Positions 8,587 through 19,180 are shown, counted from the stretch's first letter. The stretch is DNA of 38,038 nt from Candidatus Veblenbacteria bacterium (GCA_030700105.1 JAUYKG010000046.1:1-38038); one strand, 5' to 3'. The notes: a model not told the origin generated them from the letters alone. A program made the numbers and translations.

Positions 8587-8958
8587 TTAGAGCACCTCGG
8601 GGGCAAGGGAAATAATCTTTTGGAAACCACGTGCCCTTAACTCGCGGGCGATGGGGCCAAAAATACGCGTGCCGCGGGGCTCTTTGGACTTTTTATCGAT
8701 AATAACCACGGCGTTGTCGTCGAAACGGATGTAGGAACCGTCGGGCCGGCGGTACTCCTTGCGCGTGCGTACCAACACGGCGTGCACCACGTCGCTCTTC
8801 TTCACAGTGCCGTGCGGTTCGGCGGATTTAACCACCGCCGTTATCACCTCGCCTAAACGGGCATAGCGCTTCTGGTAACCGCCCAGCACCCTAATGCACT
8901 GCACCTTTTTGGCGCCAGTGTTATCGGCTACGGACAACATGGAACGAAGCTGGACCAT
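8587..8958 (-). CDS. rplN: Large subunit ribosomal protein uL14
   Basis: 123 aa. The N-terminus [20 protein letters not shown] and the motif [20 protein letters not shown] followed by DDNAVVII are diagnostic; the end [24 protein letters not shown] is complete. It lies at the subunit interface and contacts 16S rRNA helix 14. Confidence 0.98.
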   Translation of the reverse strand: MVQLRSMLSVADNTGAKKVQCIRVLGGYQKRYARLGEVITAVVKSAEPHGTVKKSDVVHAVLVRTRKEYRRPDGSYIRFDDNAVVIIDKKSKEPRGTRIFGPIARELRARGFQKIISLAPEVL

Positions 8959-8964
8959 ACGCGT

Positions 8965-9234
8965 TTAGCTGGCTAATTTCTCCACAATCCGCCAGCGCTT
9001 GGTTTTGGAGTACGGCCGGCAGGCCTCTATGACCACGCGGTCACCGAGTGCGTAACTGTTACTCTCATCATGAGCGGCAAAACGGCGTGTCAGACGGTAG
9101 CGCTTACCATACTTAACGTGCGCCACCACACGGGTAACCTCGACCTGACGGGTCTTGTCCGTGCGTGCCGCCACCACCACACCCGTCAAGTGGCGTCGAA
9201 TAGTGCTCTTAGCTTTTTCTGGTGTCATGGTCAT
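8965..9234 (-). CDS. rpsQ: Small subunit ribosomal protein uS17
   Basis: 89 aa, OB-fold protein of the 30S body. The stretches TGVVVAARTDKTRQVEV and FAAHDESNSYALGDRVVIEA followed by CRPYSKTKRWRIVEKL are typical. Either ATG at 9234 or the ATG two codons later could be the start. Confidence 0.96.
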   Translation of the reverse strand: MTMTPEKAKSTIRRHLTGVVVAARTDKTRQVEVTRVVAHVKYGKRYRLTRRFAAHDESNSYALGDRVVIEACRPYSKTKRWRIVEKLAS

Positions 9235-9239
9235 ACGTG

Positions 9240-9443
9240 TTATGATTTAACCCTCTTGATTTCACTTAAACGGGTGCTCAAGCGGGCGACTGAACGGCGC
9301 AAACTACGCAGGGCACGAACATCCTTAAGGTCCTGGGCCGCCACTTTCACCTTGAGCTGACGGATTTCGATTTGGGTTTCCTTGAGTAAACGATCCAGCT
9401 CGGGCCGTTCCTTGGTGCGAATGTCTTTCATGGGAAGCTTCAT
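9240..9443 (-). CDS. rpmC: Large subunit ribosomal protein uL29
   Basis: 67 aa from ATG at 9443 (MKLPMKDIRTKERPELDRLL). A two-helix protein at the exit tunnel and part of the docking site for trigger factor and SRP. An in-frame start at 9464 would overlap rplP; the chosen ATG has AAGGCG just upstream, overlapping the rplP stop. The pattern RQLKVKVAAQDLKDVRALRS and IARLSTRLSEIK-like end is typical. Confidence 0.93.
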   Translation of the reverse strand: MKLPMKDIRTKERPELDRLLKETQIEIRQLKVKVAAQDLKDVRALRSLRRSVARLSTRLSEIKRVKS

Positions 9444-9456
9444 ATGCCAAATCGCC

Positions 9457-9873
9457 TTACCCAACCGACTTCTTAGCGATGACTGTTTTTACCGGCAACT
9501 TGTAGGCAGCTAATTTGAGGGCCACCGTGGCTTGCTCCAGTGTTACGCCGTCCACCTCAAAGAGTATCGTGCCAGGCCGGATCGGCGCTACGTAGTGATC
9601 AACCGCGCCCTTACCGCCACCCATGCGGATCTCGTTGCCTTTCACCGTTACCGACTTGTCAGGGAAGACGCGGATCCACAGCTTGCCCTTGCGCTGTAAG
9701 TTGCCGGTAATAGCGCGGCGGGCCGCTTCCAACTGGCGCGATGTTATCCACCCCGCCTCCAGAGAACGCAAACCAAAATCCCCAAAACTCAACGTAATCT
9801 TACGGCTGGCTTTGCCGCGAATCTGGTCGCCGCGATGGCTCTTACGATATTTTACTTTCTTTGGTATCAACAT
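9457..9873 (-). CDS. rplP: Large subunit ribosomal protein uL16
   Basis: 138 aa from ATG at 9873 (MLIPKKVKYRKSHRG). The motifs ITSRQLEAARRAITGNLQRK, GKLWIRVFPDKSVTVKG and RMGGGKGAVDHYVAPIRPG are diagnostic. It organises the A-site tRNA region and central protuberance. Confidence 0.98.
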   Translation of the reverse strand: MLIPKKVKYRKSHRGDQIRGKASRKITLSFGDFGLRSLEAGWITSRQLEAARRAITGNLQRKGKLWIRVFPDKSVTVKGNEIRMGGGKGAVDHYVAPIRPGTILFEVDGVTLEQATVALKLAAYKLPVKTVIAKKSVG

Positions 9874-9882
9874 ATGCAAAAA

Positions 9883-10572
9883 TTAACTTTTAGGCCCCCG
9901 ACCACCGCTCGGACGAGTAAGACTTATCGGATTCGACTGTGGGGCAACCTCACCGCGATTAATCCATACCTTCACCCCAATCACACCATAGGTCGTGCGG
10001 GCTCCAGTGCGCGAGTAATCAATATCCGCCCGCAGTGTGTGCAAGGGCACCTTACCCACACTGAGTTTCTCGCTGCGGGCGATCTCGGCGCCATTCAGCC
10101 TTCCGCCTACCATTACCTTTACCCCCAACGCTCCTGCTTTCATGGCCTGGTCCATGGCCTGCTTCATCACCCGCCGGAAAGGCATACGTCGCTCAAGTTC
10201 CAAGGCCATACCTTCCGCTACCACCTCGGCTGAAAGCATGGGGTTGGCCACCTCCTGAATGTTAAGCTGTAAACTGTCCCCTGGCTTTAAGAACTGCTGC
10301 TTAATAGCCTTCTTAAGCTCTTCCACCTGAGCCCCGCCACGGCCAATAACCATGCCGGGCTTAGCTGTTTGGATGTTCACGGTCAGGCTGGAAGCGCCGC
10401 GCTCTACCTCAATACCCGCCACCGAAGAGCCGCGGAGCTTGCCTTTAAGCCAGCGCCGTAGACGGATATCGGCCTTCAGCTGCTCACGGTAATTGCGGTT
10501 GGAGAACCAGCGCGACTTCCACGAGTAAATGACGCCGATGCGGAATATCTTAGGATGTACCTTCTGTCCCAT
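9883..10572 (-). CDS. rpsC: Small subunit ribosomal protein uS3
   Basis: 229 aa. It starts MGQKVHPKIFRIGVI. The KH domain contains GMVIGRGGAQVEELKKAI with the GxxG loop; the C-terminal domain contains EGMALELERRMPFRRVMKQA and LGVKVMVGGRLNGAEIAR. It lies at the mRNA entry tunnel and contributes to helicase activity. Confidence 0.98.
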   Translation of the reverse strand: MGQKVHPKIFRIGVIYSWKSRWFSNRNYREQLKADIRLRRWLKGKLRGSSVAGIEVERGASSLTVNIQTAKPGMVIGRGGAQVEELKKAIKQQFLKPGDSLQLNIQEVANPMLSAEVVAEGMALELERRMPFRRVMKQAMDQAMKAGALGVKVMVGGRLNGAEIARSEKLSVGKVPLHTLRADIDYSRTGARTTYGVIGVKVWINRGEVAPQSNPISLTRPSGGRGPKS

Positions 10573-10583
10573 AGTCGTTCAAT

Positions 10584-10940
10584 TTAGCGAGCGTGGCTCT
10601 TGGCGGCCGGTTTAACGTCGCTCACCACCAGCTTAATATGGGCGGTGGGGCGACGAATTGGATGAGCGGAACCGTGAGCCGCCGGGCGCCAGCGCTTAAG
10701 CACTTGGCCTTGCCCGACCTCAACACGCGTCAACCACAGCTCACTCTCTAGTTTATGATTGTTCTTAGCATTAGCGGCCGCCGAGCGCAAGAGCTTCGCC
10801 ACCGGCCGAGCCACACCCTGTGGCATGGCGTCCAGCTGGCGTAGCGCCTCAGTGAGCTTGCGTCCACGCACGAGATCTACAACCAGTTTGAGCTTACGGG
10901 GTGAAGCGCGCAGATTCATGAGTTTAGCACGTACTTCCAT
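10584..10940 (-). CDS. rplV: Large subunit ribosomal protein uL22
   Basis: 118 aa. The N-terminus (AKLMNLRASPRKLKLVVDLV) and the long beta-hairpin with KRWRPAAHGSAHPIRRPTAH, which lines the exit tunnel near the macrolide site, are normal. Complete gene in the usual rpsS-rplV-rpsC order. Confidence 0.97.
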   Translation of the reverse strand: MEVRAKLMNLRASPRKLKLVVDLVRGRKLTEALRQLDAMPQGVARPVAKLLRSAAANAKNNHKLESELWLTRVEVGQGQVLKRWRPAAHGSAHPIRRPTAHIKLVVSDVKPAAKSHAR

Positions 10941-10949
10941 ACTTCAAGA

Positions 10950-11288
10950 TTACTTAGCTGGTGCCTTAGGATCTGCCGGCGCTACCGGGGCTGCCGCCGC
11001 GGCCTGGGCTGCCGCCGCCTGCTCGCGCGCCATACGCCCGCCATGGCCACTGAATTTACGGGTGGGCGCGAACTCACCTAAACGGTGGCCTACCATATCC
11101 TCAACAATGAGCACTGGTAGATGTGCTCGGCCGTTGTGCACAGCAATGGTGTAGCCTACCATCTCAGGGGTAATGGTGGAATCCCGCGACCAGGTCTTCA
11201 CTATAGTTTTGTCGCCTGGCTTAACCCGGCTGAGCTTCTTTAAAAGCTTGGCGTCCACGAACGGTCCTTTTTTGAGGCTGCGTGACAT
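10950..11288 (-). CDS. rpsS: Small subunit ribosomal protein uS19 with Ala/Pro-rich tail
   Basis: 112 aa. The core ([56 protein letters not shown]) is a normal uS19 of the 30S head. After about residue 88 there is a low-complexity extension rich in Ala, Gln and Pro ([20 protein letters not shown]) ending PKAPAK. Most uS19 proteins end near residue 92, so the tail adds roughly 20 residues; its function is unknown. Confidence 0.97.
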   Translation of the reverse strand: MSRSLKKGPFVDAKLLKKLSRVKPGDKTIVKTWSRDSTITPEMVGYTIAVHNGRAHLPVLIVEDMVGHRLGEFAPTRKFSGHGGRMAREQAAAAQAAAAAPVAPADPKAPAK

Positions 11289-11297
11289 AAAATATTG

Positions 11298-12134
11298 CTA
11301 GCGCTGCTTACGGCGGCGCGAAATGATAAAACGGTTGGAAGCCTTGTGGGCCCGACGCGTACGCACGCCTAGCGCCGGCTTGCCCCAAGGGGTCTTGGGG
11401 TGCTTCATACCAATGGGGTTGTGCCCTTCACCACCGCCATGGGGATGGTCAACCGGGTTCATGGCCTTACCGCGCACGGTGGGGCGGAAACCAAGGTGCC
11501 GCATCCGCCCGGCCTTGCCCAAGCGAACGTTGCTGTGATCCACGTTACCAACTTGCCCCACGGTGGCTAGGCACATCTCAGACACGCTACGGGTTTCGCC
11601 CGAAGGTAATTTCAAACGCGCCTGCCCGACTTCCAATGACATCAACGTGGCCCACGAACCGGCCGAGCGTACCATAACGCCACCCCGGCCCGGGCTAAGC
11701 TCTACATCGTGCACCTGCATGCCCGGCGGCACAAACTTTAAAGGTAAACGGTTGCCCACCTTAACCTCAATAGATTTCTGGGAAGACATCACCTGCTCGC
11801 CCACTTGCAAGCCTTCGGGGGCGATAACATAGCGCTTATCGCCGTCATGATAGTGCAAGAGGGCCAAATTAGCCGTGCGCGAGGGATCATATTCCAGAGC
11901 GGCCACACGCGCCGCCACGTCGAACTTGTCGCGCTTAAAATCGACCAGCCGCAACAGTCGCTTAGCGCCGCCGCCGCGGTGCCGCACGGTAATTTTACCC
12001 TGAGCGTTGCGCCCGCCACTCTTCCCAGCGCCACGCACCAAGCGCTTCTCCGGCCGCTTATTCGTAAGCTCGGCCTGCAGCACGCCAGCATGACGGCGGC
12101 CCGGAGTAATAGGTTGATAGAGTTTAACTGGCAT
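11298..12134 (-). CDS. rplB: Large subunit ribosomal protein uL2
   Basis: 278 aa, full length. It holds RNA-binding OB and SH3 folds and the conserved C-terminal loop [18 protein letters not shown] with the His important at the peptidyl transferase centre. The end [18 protein letters not shown] is normal. Confidence 0.98.
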   Translation of the reverse strand: MPVKLYQPITPGRRHAGVLQAELTNKRPEKRLVRGAGKSGGRNAQGKITVRHRGGGAKRLLRLVDFKRDKFDVAARVAALEYDPSRTANLALLHYHDGDKRYVIAPEGLQVGEQVMSSQKSIEVKVGNRLPLKFVPPGMQVHDVELSPGRGGVMVRSAGSWATLMSLEVGQARLKLPSGETRSVSEMCLATVGQVGNVDHSNVRLGKAGRMRHLGFRPTVRGKAMNPVDHPHGGGEGHNPIGMKHPKTPWGKPALGVRTRRAHKASNRFIISRRRKQR

Positions 12135-12137
12135 AGC

Positions 12138-12491
12138 TTACATCCCTCGGCTAAGGTCTATGGTTTGTCCGGCGCCCAAACGCACCACCAAATGCCGGCG
12201 CGCCCGCTGGCGGCCCGCCGTGCGCCCCCGACGCACCACCTTGCCTGGCAAACTCACGCTATTCACTCCCAACACGCGCACACCAAAAACCGATTCCACC
12301 GCCCGCTTAATCTCCAACTTGGTTACCTGGCCTCGCACGGCGAATGTGTACTGTCCGCTCTGCTGTAAACGAGTCGCCTTCTCTGTTGCCACCGGCAACA
12401 AGGCTGCTCCCGCACGCAGCTGATAGGTAACAGCCGTGGGCTTCGCGCCCCGCTGTGGCGAAGGAGTCATTTTTTTGTTGAATAGCGCCAT
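12138..12491 (-). CDS. rplW: Large subunit ribosomal protein uL23
   Basis: 117 aa. The core includes VTEKAT-like VATEKATRLQQSGQYTF, QVTKLEIKRAVESVFGVRVL and VNSVSLPGKVVRRGRTAGRQ. It forms the docking site for trigger factor and SRP at the exit tunnel. The N-terminal 25 residues are a little longer than usual. Confidence 0.95.
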   Translation of the reverse strand: MALFNKKMTPSPQRGAKPTAVTYQLRAGAALLPVATEKATRLQQSGQYTFAVRGQVTKLEIKRAVESVFGVRVLGVNSVSLPGKVVRRGRTAGRQRARRHLVVRLGAGQTIDLSRGM

Positions 12492-12495
12492 ACGG

Positions 12496-13128
12496 TTACA
12501 CGAACTTTATAAGCTCGGCGGCTCCCGCTTGGGATACCAGCCAGCGTGGATAACGAAGACCATCGTAGGCATTGAACTCCCGCACTCCCATTACCTCAAC
12601 CTTGGGCAAATTCATCAACCCCCGTCGCAATGACTGCTCGGAAGAGGTTAAAAGCACGAGCGTACGCCGCCCCGACAATTTAAGATCCTTGAAGAGCGTA
12701 GCAAAAACCTTGGTTTTGTCGGCCTGCGGCAACTCGTTCACCACCGTTACCTTAGCCGAAGCGAGGTAATCCCCCACCACCATAGCCCGTGCCTGATTTT
12801 TCAGCTCACGCGGCAAACGCTGAGTATAGTTGCGGGTAGAACGCGGACCAAACACCACCCCACCACCCACCCATAATGGTGAACGGATAGAGCCGTGCCT
12901 GGCTCGCCCAGTACCCTTTTGACGCCATGGCTTCCGGCCGCCGCCAGCCACCTCGTCCCGTGTTTTAGTGTGCGCCGTGCCAGCGCGGCGGTTGGCCGCA
13001 TACGCCACCACCACCTGATGCACCAAACCGGATTTTAGGGAACGCGTGCGCACCGCCTCGGGCAACGCGAGCTCACGCACCGCTTCGCCCTGGGCATTCA
13101 CTACCGTAATGTGATCTGTGGTTGCCAT
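12496..13128 (-). CDS. rplD: Large subunit ribosomal protein uL4
   Basis: 210 aa. The extended loop that reaches the exit tunnel is KTRDEVAGGGRKPWRQKGTG then RARHGSIRSPLWVGGGVVFG, all conserved. The globular part ends with NAYDGLRYPRWLVSQAGAAELIKFV. In E. coli L4 also represses the S10 operon; the hairpin before rplC in this window (13771-13824) is a candidate place for comparable control. Confidence 0.97.
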   Translation of the reverse strand: MATTDHITVVNAQGEAVRELALPEAVRTRSLKSGLVHQVVVAYAANRRAGTAHTKTRDEVAGGGRKPWRQKGTGRARHGSIRSPLWVGGGVVFGPRSTRNYTQRLPRELKNQARAMVVGDYLASAKVTVVNELPQADKTKVFATLFKDLKLSGRRTLVLLTSSEQSLRRGLMNLPKVEVMGVREFNAYDGLRYPRWLVSQAGAAELIKFV

Positions 13129-13146
13129 AGTATAATAGCTATAACT

Positions 13147-13758
13147 CTAAGCCGTGCGTATCACCAGTAAACCGCGCGGCGCGCCCGGTACCGCACCCTT
13201 AAGCCACAACTCATTCTGCTCGGGGTGCACTTCCACCACGGTAAGATTTTGAGCCGTCACACGCGCACCGCCCATACGGCCCGCCATACGCATACCCTTA
13301 CGCACGTGCTGTACACCGCCCGCGCCAATGGAACCAGGCATGCGGGCCTGATCTTTGTGGCCGTGCGAAGCCGGGTGCCCGTGGAAACCGTGCCGCTTCA
13401 CCACACCCTGGAAACCGCGCCCCTTGGACGTGCCTACCACGTCCACCACGTCGCCGGGCGCGAATTGCGTTACGTCCAGTACCTGACCCACGACAAACTC
13501 ACCCTCCGTCACACGAAATTCTTTCAGGTGCCTGAGGTTCTTCCCCACGGCCTTCAGGTGTCCGGCGCGCGCTTTGCTGGCCGGCGCTTTCACTTCGCCA
13601 AAACCAACCTGCACCGCACGGTAGCCGTTCTTGGCCTCATCCTTCACCTGCGTTACCACGCATGGGCCAGCCTTCAGCACAGTCACAGGCACCATCGTAC
13701 CATCTTCACGGAAGGTACGGGACATGTTTACCTTGTAAGCTAGAATGACCTTAGGCAT
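13147..13758 (-). CDS. rplC: Large subunit ribosomal protein uL3
   Basis: 203 aa from ATG at 13758 (MPKVILAYKVNMSRTFREDG). The signature GFQGVVKRHGFHGHPASHGH with the Gln that PrmB methylates in other bacteria, and PGSIGAGGVQHVRKGMRMAG are intact. The frame stays open 63 codons further upstream, but that part does not resemble uL3 and covers the hairpin at 13771-13824. No Shine-Dalgarno sequence precedes this ATG. An alternative is a GTG at the hairpin's distal arm with GAGAGG upstream. Confidence 0.95.
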   Translation of the reverse strand: MPKVILAYKVNMSRTFREDGTMVPVTVLKAGPCVVTQVKDEAKNGYRAVQVGFGEVKAPASKARAGHLKAVGKNLRHLKEFRVTEGEFVVGQVLDVTQFAPGDVVDVVGTSKGRGFQGVVKRHGFHGHPASHGHKDQARMPGSIGAGGVQHVRKGMRMAGRMGGARVTAQNLTVVEVHPEQNELWLKGAVPGAPRGLLVIRTA

Positions 13759-13770
13759 AACGCGTGAGCT

Positions 13771-13824
13771 AAAAAACCATTCGCCGAACACTCTCTCGCA
13801 CCTCTCTGAATCGGCAAACGGTTT
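13771..13824 (-). promoter_or_regulatory. Terminator-like hairpin (candidate attenuator) before rplC
   Basis: On the minus strand positions 13824-13811 pair with 13787-13774 over 14 bases with two G-T wobbles, closing a 23-base purine-rich loop, and the distal arm runs into TTTTTT (13776-13771). The U-run ends 12 bases before the rplC ATG. As an unconditional terminator it would cut off the whole S10-spc series from rpsJ, so a conditional attenuator is the simplest reading. The 148 bases between it and rpsJ hold further small inverted repeats but no convincing promoter. Confidence 0.65.
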
Positions 13825-13972
13825 TACTGAACATACGAATAGGGAAGGTGGGTGATAAAAGTGAGTGAGTACTCCAGATGCTCCGAGTGCGGGCTGTCGC
13901 AGGTTTCCACCTATAGGGCGGACCGTGCGCGATGCTGGCACGAGCATGAACTGAGTAAAAAGGATAAGGTAG

Positions 13973-14338
13973 TTACATTTTTATCTCTACGTCGACGCCG
14001 GCAGGCAAATTTAAGTTGGTTAAGGCGTCGATGGTCTTGGCGGTTGGTTCCATGATGTCCAGGAGGCGCTTGTGCACGCGCATTTCGTACTGTTCCTGGG
14101 AATTCTTATCGATGAACGAAGAGCGGATAACACTGTAACGAGAACGCTCAGTGGGCAAGGGTATCGGCCCCACCACCTGGGCGTTGGTCCTCACCGCGGT
14201 CTCCAAGATGGTGCGCACGGCTTGGTCGATAATCTTGTGGTCGTACGCCCGAATGCGGATACGAAGGCGTGAACGAACTTCTTCCTCTGCTGGCGCAGCA
14301 GTTGCTTTTGTTTTGTGCTCAACCTTAGCTGTGCTCAT
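13973..14338 (-). CDS. rpsJ: Small subunit ribosomal protein uS10 with N-terminal extension
   Basis: 121 aa. The uS10/NusE core ([55 protein letters not shown]) is complete. The first 20 residues ([20 protein letters not shown]) are a charged extension that most uS10 proteins lack. uS10 is also the NusE partner of NusB in antitermination. It follows tuf by 29 bases and is separated from rplC by a 214-base leader. Confidence 0.97.
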   Translation of the reverse strand: MSTAKVEHKTKATAAPAEEEVRSRLRIRIRAYDHKIIDQAVRTILETAVRTNAQVVGPIPLPTERSRYSVIRSSFIDKNSQEQYEMRVHKRLLDIMEPTAKTIDALTNLNLPAGVDVEIKM

Positions 14339-14367
14339 GCCACGCGGATTACTTGAATACTGAAAGA

Positions 14368-15570
14368 TTACTTAATAATCTTACTCACTACGCCCGAGGC
14401 CACAGTGTGGCCACCCTCGCGAATGGCGAAACGAATCTTTTCCTCCAACGCCACTGGGGTAATGAGCTTTACGGTAACTTTCACATTATCGCCCGGCATC
14501 ACCATTTCGGCGCCCTCGGGTAAACCAACCTCGCCCGTTACGTCGGTAGTGCGGATGTAGAACTGAGGCTTGTAGCCCTTGACGAACGGCGTGTGACGGC
14601 CGCCCTCTTCTTTGGACAGCACGTACACCTCGGCCTCGAACTCGGTGTGTGGCGTTACGCTACCTGGCTTGGCCACCACCTGGCCGCGCTCCACATCATC
14701 CTTCTTCAAACCACGCAGGAGCAGCCCGGCGTTATCACCGGCGCGGCCCTCGTCCAGAGACTTGTTGAACATCTCGATGCCGGTAATCACGGTCTTCTGG
14801 GTATCTTTAATACCAACGACCTCAACTTCATCGTTCACCTTAATAATGCCGCGCTCAATACGACCGGTTACCACTGTACCACGGCCTTCGATGGAGAAAA
14901 TGTCCTCCACCGGCATGAGAAACGGCTTATCGATATCACGCACGGGCTCGGGGATGTACTCATCCAAAACCTTCACCAACTCAAGGATCTGCTTAACCGA
15001 TTCGTCATCTACCTTGCCAGCCTTGGCCGCTTCCAGCGCCTTCAAGGCGCTACCGCGGATAATGGGGGTTTTATCGCCCGGAAATTCGTACTTCTTCAAC
15101 AGGTCGCGCACTTCCTCTTCCACCAGGTCCACCAGGTCTTTTTCGTCCACCATATCAATCTTGTTCAGGAAAACCACAATGTAAGGCACGCCAACCTGAC
15201 GAGCCAACAGAATGTGCTCGCGCGTTTGCGGCATAGGGCCGTCGGCGGCGGACACCACCAAAATGGCGCCATCCATCTGCGCCGCGCCCGTGATCATGTT
15301 TTTCACGTAGTCGGCGTGGCCCGGACAATCCACGTGAGCATAGTGCCTAACGTCCGATTCGTACTCAACGTGAGCGGTGTTAATGGTGATACCGCGCGCC
15401 TTTTCTTCCGGCGCGTTATCAATTTGGTCCACGCTCTTGTCTTGGGACTTGTGCCCGGTAAGCTTAAGCACCTGCAGTAGGGCTGCGGTGAGCGTGGTTT
15501 TGCCGTGGTCAACGTGGCCAATCGTACCTACGTTGATGTGCGGCTTAGAACGATCAAATTTCTCTGCCAT
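14368..15570 (-). CDS. tuf: Translation elongation factor Tu
   Basis: 400 aa. G1 [15 protein letters not shown]2 [15 protein letters not shown]3 [12 protein letters not shown] and G4 NKIDM are all present, followed by domains 2 and 3. It carries aminoacyl-tRNA to the ribosome. A good AAGGAG lies 8 bases before the ATG. The gene has its own probable promoter (15752-15780) and a 175-base leader. Confidence 0.99.
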   Translation of the reverse strand: MAEKFDRSKPHINVGTIGHVDHGKTTLTAALLQVLKLTGHKSQDKSVDQIDNAPEEKARGITINTAHVEYESDVRHYAHVDCPGHADYVKNMITGAAQMDGAILVVSAADGPMPQTREHILLARQVGVPYIVVFLNKIDMVDEKDLVDLVEEEVRDLLKKYEFPGDKTPIIRGSALKALEAAKAGKVDDESVKQILELVKVLDEYIPEPVRDIDKPFLMPVEDIFSIEGRGTVVTGRIERGIIKVNDEVEVVGIKDTQKTVITGIEMFNKSLDEGRAGDNAGLLLRGLKKDDVERGQVVAKPGSVTPHTEFEAEVYVLSKEEGGRHTPFVKGYKPQFYIRTTDVTGEVGLPEGAEMVMPGDNVKVTVKLITPVALEEKIRFAIREGGHTVASGVVSKIIK

Positions 15571-15611
15571 GGTTTCAGTCTCCTTAACTCCTGCCGCCCG
15601 ACCCTCCTGAG

Positions 15612-15639
15612 CACCCCCGTAAGCGAACTTAACGGGGTG
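15612..15639 (-). promoter_or_regulatory. Stem-loop in the tuf leader
   Basis: On the minus strand CACCCCGT, an 11-base loop and ACGGGGGTG can pair over 8 bases with one bulged G. No U-run follows, so it is not a terminator. It lies in the predicted 5' leader of tuf, about 45 bases before the ATG; its role is unknown. Confidence 0.4.
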
Positions 15640-15751
15640 GCAAATTGGGGTAACCTGGGGCTAACTAGGACAGCTAAATATTTAAGGTTTAATGGGTTAT
15701 GGGTAAAAAAATAACAGTAAAAACACGATAATCTGGCAAATGAGCTTGTTC

Positions 15752-15780
15752 ACCGTAGCACGGGCGCAGTCGTTTGGCAA
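15752..15780 (-). promoter_or_regulatory. Probable promoter of the tuf transcript
   Basis: Minus-strand TTGCCA (15780-15775), a 17-base spacer and TACGGT (15757-15752). The transcription start would be near 15745. It would let tuf, rpsJ and perhaps the S10 genes be expressed apart from rpsL-fusA. Confidence 0.55.
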
Positions 15781-15823
15781 GGGGACTCACGAAATTGACT
15801 TTTCCCCACCTTTTACACCCAGA

Positions 15824-16108
15824 CTAGAGCGGCTCGGGAAAGTACTGGTCATCATCAGTCACCCCTCCTTGGAGCGGGTCTACTAGTTCCACTGTCGGGG
15901 CAACTGGCTTGGCCTCAAGTTGGGGTTTATCTTGGCTAACAATAGCGGATTTGGCTGGTCCGCGCTTAGGAGCCCCCTGCACCAACCGTTCATACTCTGA
16001 AAGCGGCACCACCACCAAAGGTTCACGCCCGGGCAATACCAGCACGGGCCGCTCGCCGCGGTTCATGAACACGCGATTTAGCTGTTCTAGATCAATAAGG
16101 GCTGGCAT
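15824..16108 (-). CDS. Phd/YefM-like 94-aa protein between fusA and tuf
   Basis: A small acidic-tailed protein. Residues 5-43 (IDLEQLNRVFMNRGERPVLV, LPGREPLVVVPLSEYERL) resemble the N-terminal fold of Phd/YefM antitoxins, where a strand pair with a Pro/Gly turn is followed by S-x-EYE-x-L. The second half (about residues 44-94) is low in complexity, rich in Pro, Lys and Asp, and probably disordered. No toxin gene is next to it, so I do not call it an antitoxin. An AGAGGCG lies before the ATG; it is 17 bases after fusA and is probably co-transcribed with it. The family assignment is tentative. Confidence 0.7.
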   Translation of the reverse strand: MPALIDLEQLNRVFMNRGERPVLVLPGREPLVVVPLSEYERLVQGAPKRGPAKSAIVSQDKPQLEAKPVAPTVELVDPLQGGVTDDDQYFPEPL

Positions 16109-16125
16109 AATATGCGCCTCTGCAC

Positions 16126-18210
<2,085 letters not shown>

Positions 18211-18238
18211 ACGAAAAAATCAAAAATAAAAAATGACT

Positions 18239-18697
18239 CTAGTTTACACTTCTGGAACGTAGATCTTCAATTAACGTAGTTATCCGCTGCTCTTTACCTT
18301 CTTCCCAACGCTTCCTCTTTAAATCCCACTGATAATTGTCGGCAGCTGTTTCATGCCAATCAGGATGAAAATAATCTGCTGCCAGTTCTGCTATACCTTT
18401 TAAATACTGTTCATCAGGCTCTAAACCGGTTCTGTACGTTAAATAAATCTGCTCGGCTAAACCATGTATAGCCGACAATTTATCTTCTGTAGTACGTTCT
18501 GCCCGCTCACGCTCGTTCTCTATGCCGCGTTGGTGCTTCGCTTGCCAGCTCTTATCCTCCGGTGACGGAATATCTGGAATCCTTGCGGGTGCATCTGCAC
18601 TAATGAGCAAGGAATCTATTAACAAATGGAGTATTTGCAAATGCTCGTCGCTGACCTCAGGCCCAGGTAACTTCTCTGCCATACCCTTACTCTTCAC
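18239..18697 (-). CDS. Hypothetical 152-aa protein inside the str operon
   Basis: I do not recognise this protein. It has no signal peptide or membrane segment, is rich in Glu, Arg and Lys, and should be mainly helical (HLQILHLLIDSLLISADAPA near the N-terminus; HQRGIENERERAERTTEDKL in the middle). The GTG at 18697 is the likely start because AGGAG lies 6 bases before it; ATG at 18682 is also possible. It sits between rpsG (15 bases) and fusA (28 bases), in the same transcription unit. Its base composition is visibly more AT-rich than rpsG and fusA. Confidence 0.75.
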   Translation of the reverse strand: MKSKGMAEKLPGPEVSDEHLQILHLLIDSLLISADAPARIPDIPSPEDKSWQAKHQRGIENERERAERTTEDKLSAIHGLAEQIYLTYRTGLEPDEQYLKGIAELAADYFHPDWHETAADNYQWDLKRKRWEEGKEQRITTLIEDLRSRSVN

Positions 18698-18712
18698 TCT
18701 ATTCTCCTACTG

Positions 18713-19180
18713 CTACGCGAAATGGGCAAAGGCACGGTTGGCCTCGGCCATGCGGTGCACATCCATCTTCTTCTTAATGGCGTCGCCCTCGTTCTTGGAC
18801 GCCAGCACCAGCTCCTCGGCCAGCTTTAAGTGCATGGGCCTCCCCTTTTTGCCGTTGGCCGCCTCAATGAGCCAGCGGAAAGCCAGGGCCTGCCGCCTGT
18901 CACCGCGCACCTCCACCGGCACTTGGTAGTTGGCACCGCCCACGCGCCGTGATTTCACTTCCACCTGAGGCGCCACATTCTTCAAGGCTAATTCAAAGAC
19001 GTCCCGCGGGTCCTCCTTAGTCTTCTCGTGCACCACGTCAAACGCCTGGTACACTATCTTGCGCGCCACAGTCTTCTTGCCCCGCTCCATAATTTTGTTT
19101 ATAAACTTGGCCACCAGTACGCTCTGGTACTGTGGGTCGGGGAGAATAACACGCCGGGGTGCTTGCTTTTTGCCTCGCAT
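18713..19180 (-). CDS. rpsG: Small subunit ribosomal protein uS7
   Basis: 155 aa. It starts [20 protein letters not shown] and has the uS7 stretch [20 protein letters not shown] and [21 protein letters not shown]. It starts assembly of the 30S head. It follows rpsL by 4 bases. The C-terminus ([14 protein letters not shown]) has the length seen in many bacteria. Confidence 0.98.
   Translation of the reverse strand: MRGKKQAPRRVILPDPQYQSVLVAKFINKIMERGKKTVARKIVYQAFDVVHEKTKEDPRDVFELALKNVAPQVEVKSRRVGGANYQVPVEVRGDRRQALAFRWLIEAANGKKGRPMHLKLAEELVLASKNEGDAIKKKMDVHRMAEANRAFAHFA

Noticed and set aside
13759-13947. N-terminal extension of rplC by 63 codons
   Set aside because: It has no similarity to uL3, overlaps the hairpin at 13771-13824, and the normal uL3 start lies at 13758.
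14593-15480. 295-codon plus-strand open frame opposite tuf
   Set aside because: It is rich in His, Val and Leu in the way expected from the antisense of tuf; no independent signal.
15824-16108. Complete toxin-antitoxin module
   Set aside because: Only an antitoxin-like fold is visible; the neighbours are fusA and tuf, not a toxin.
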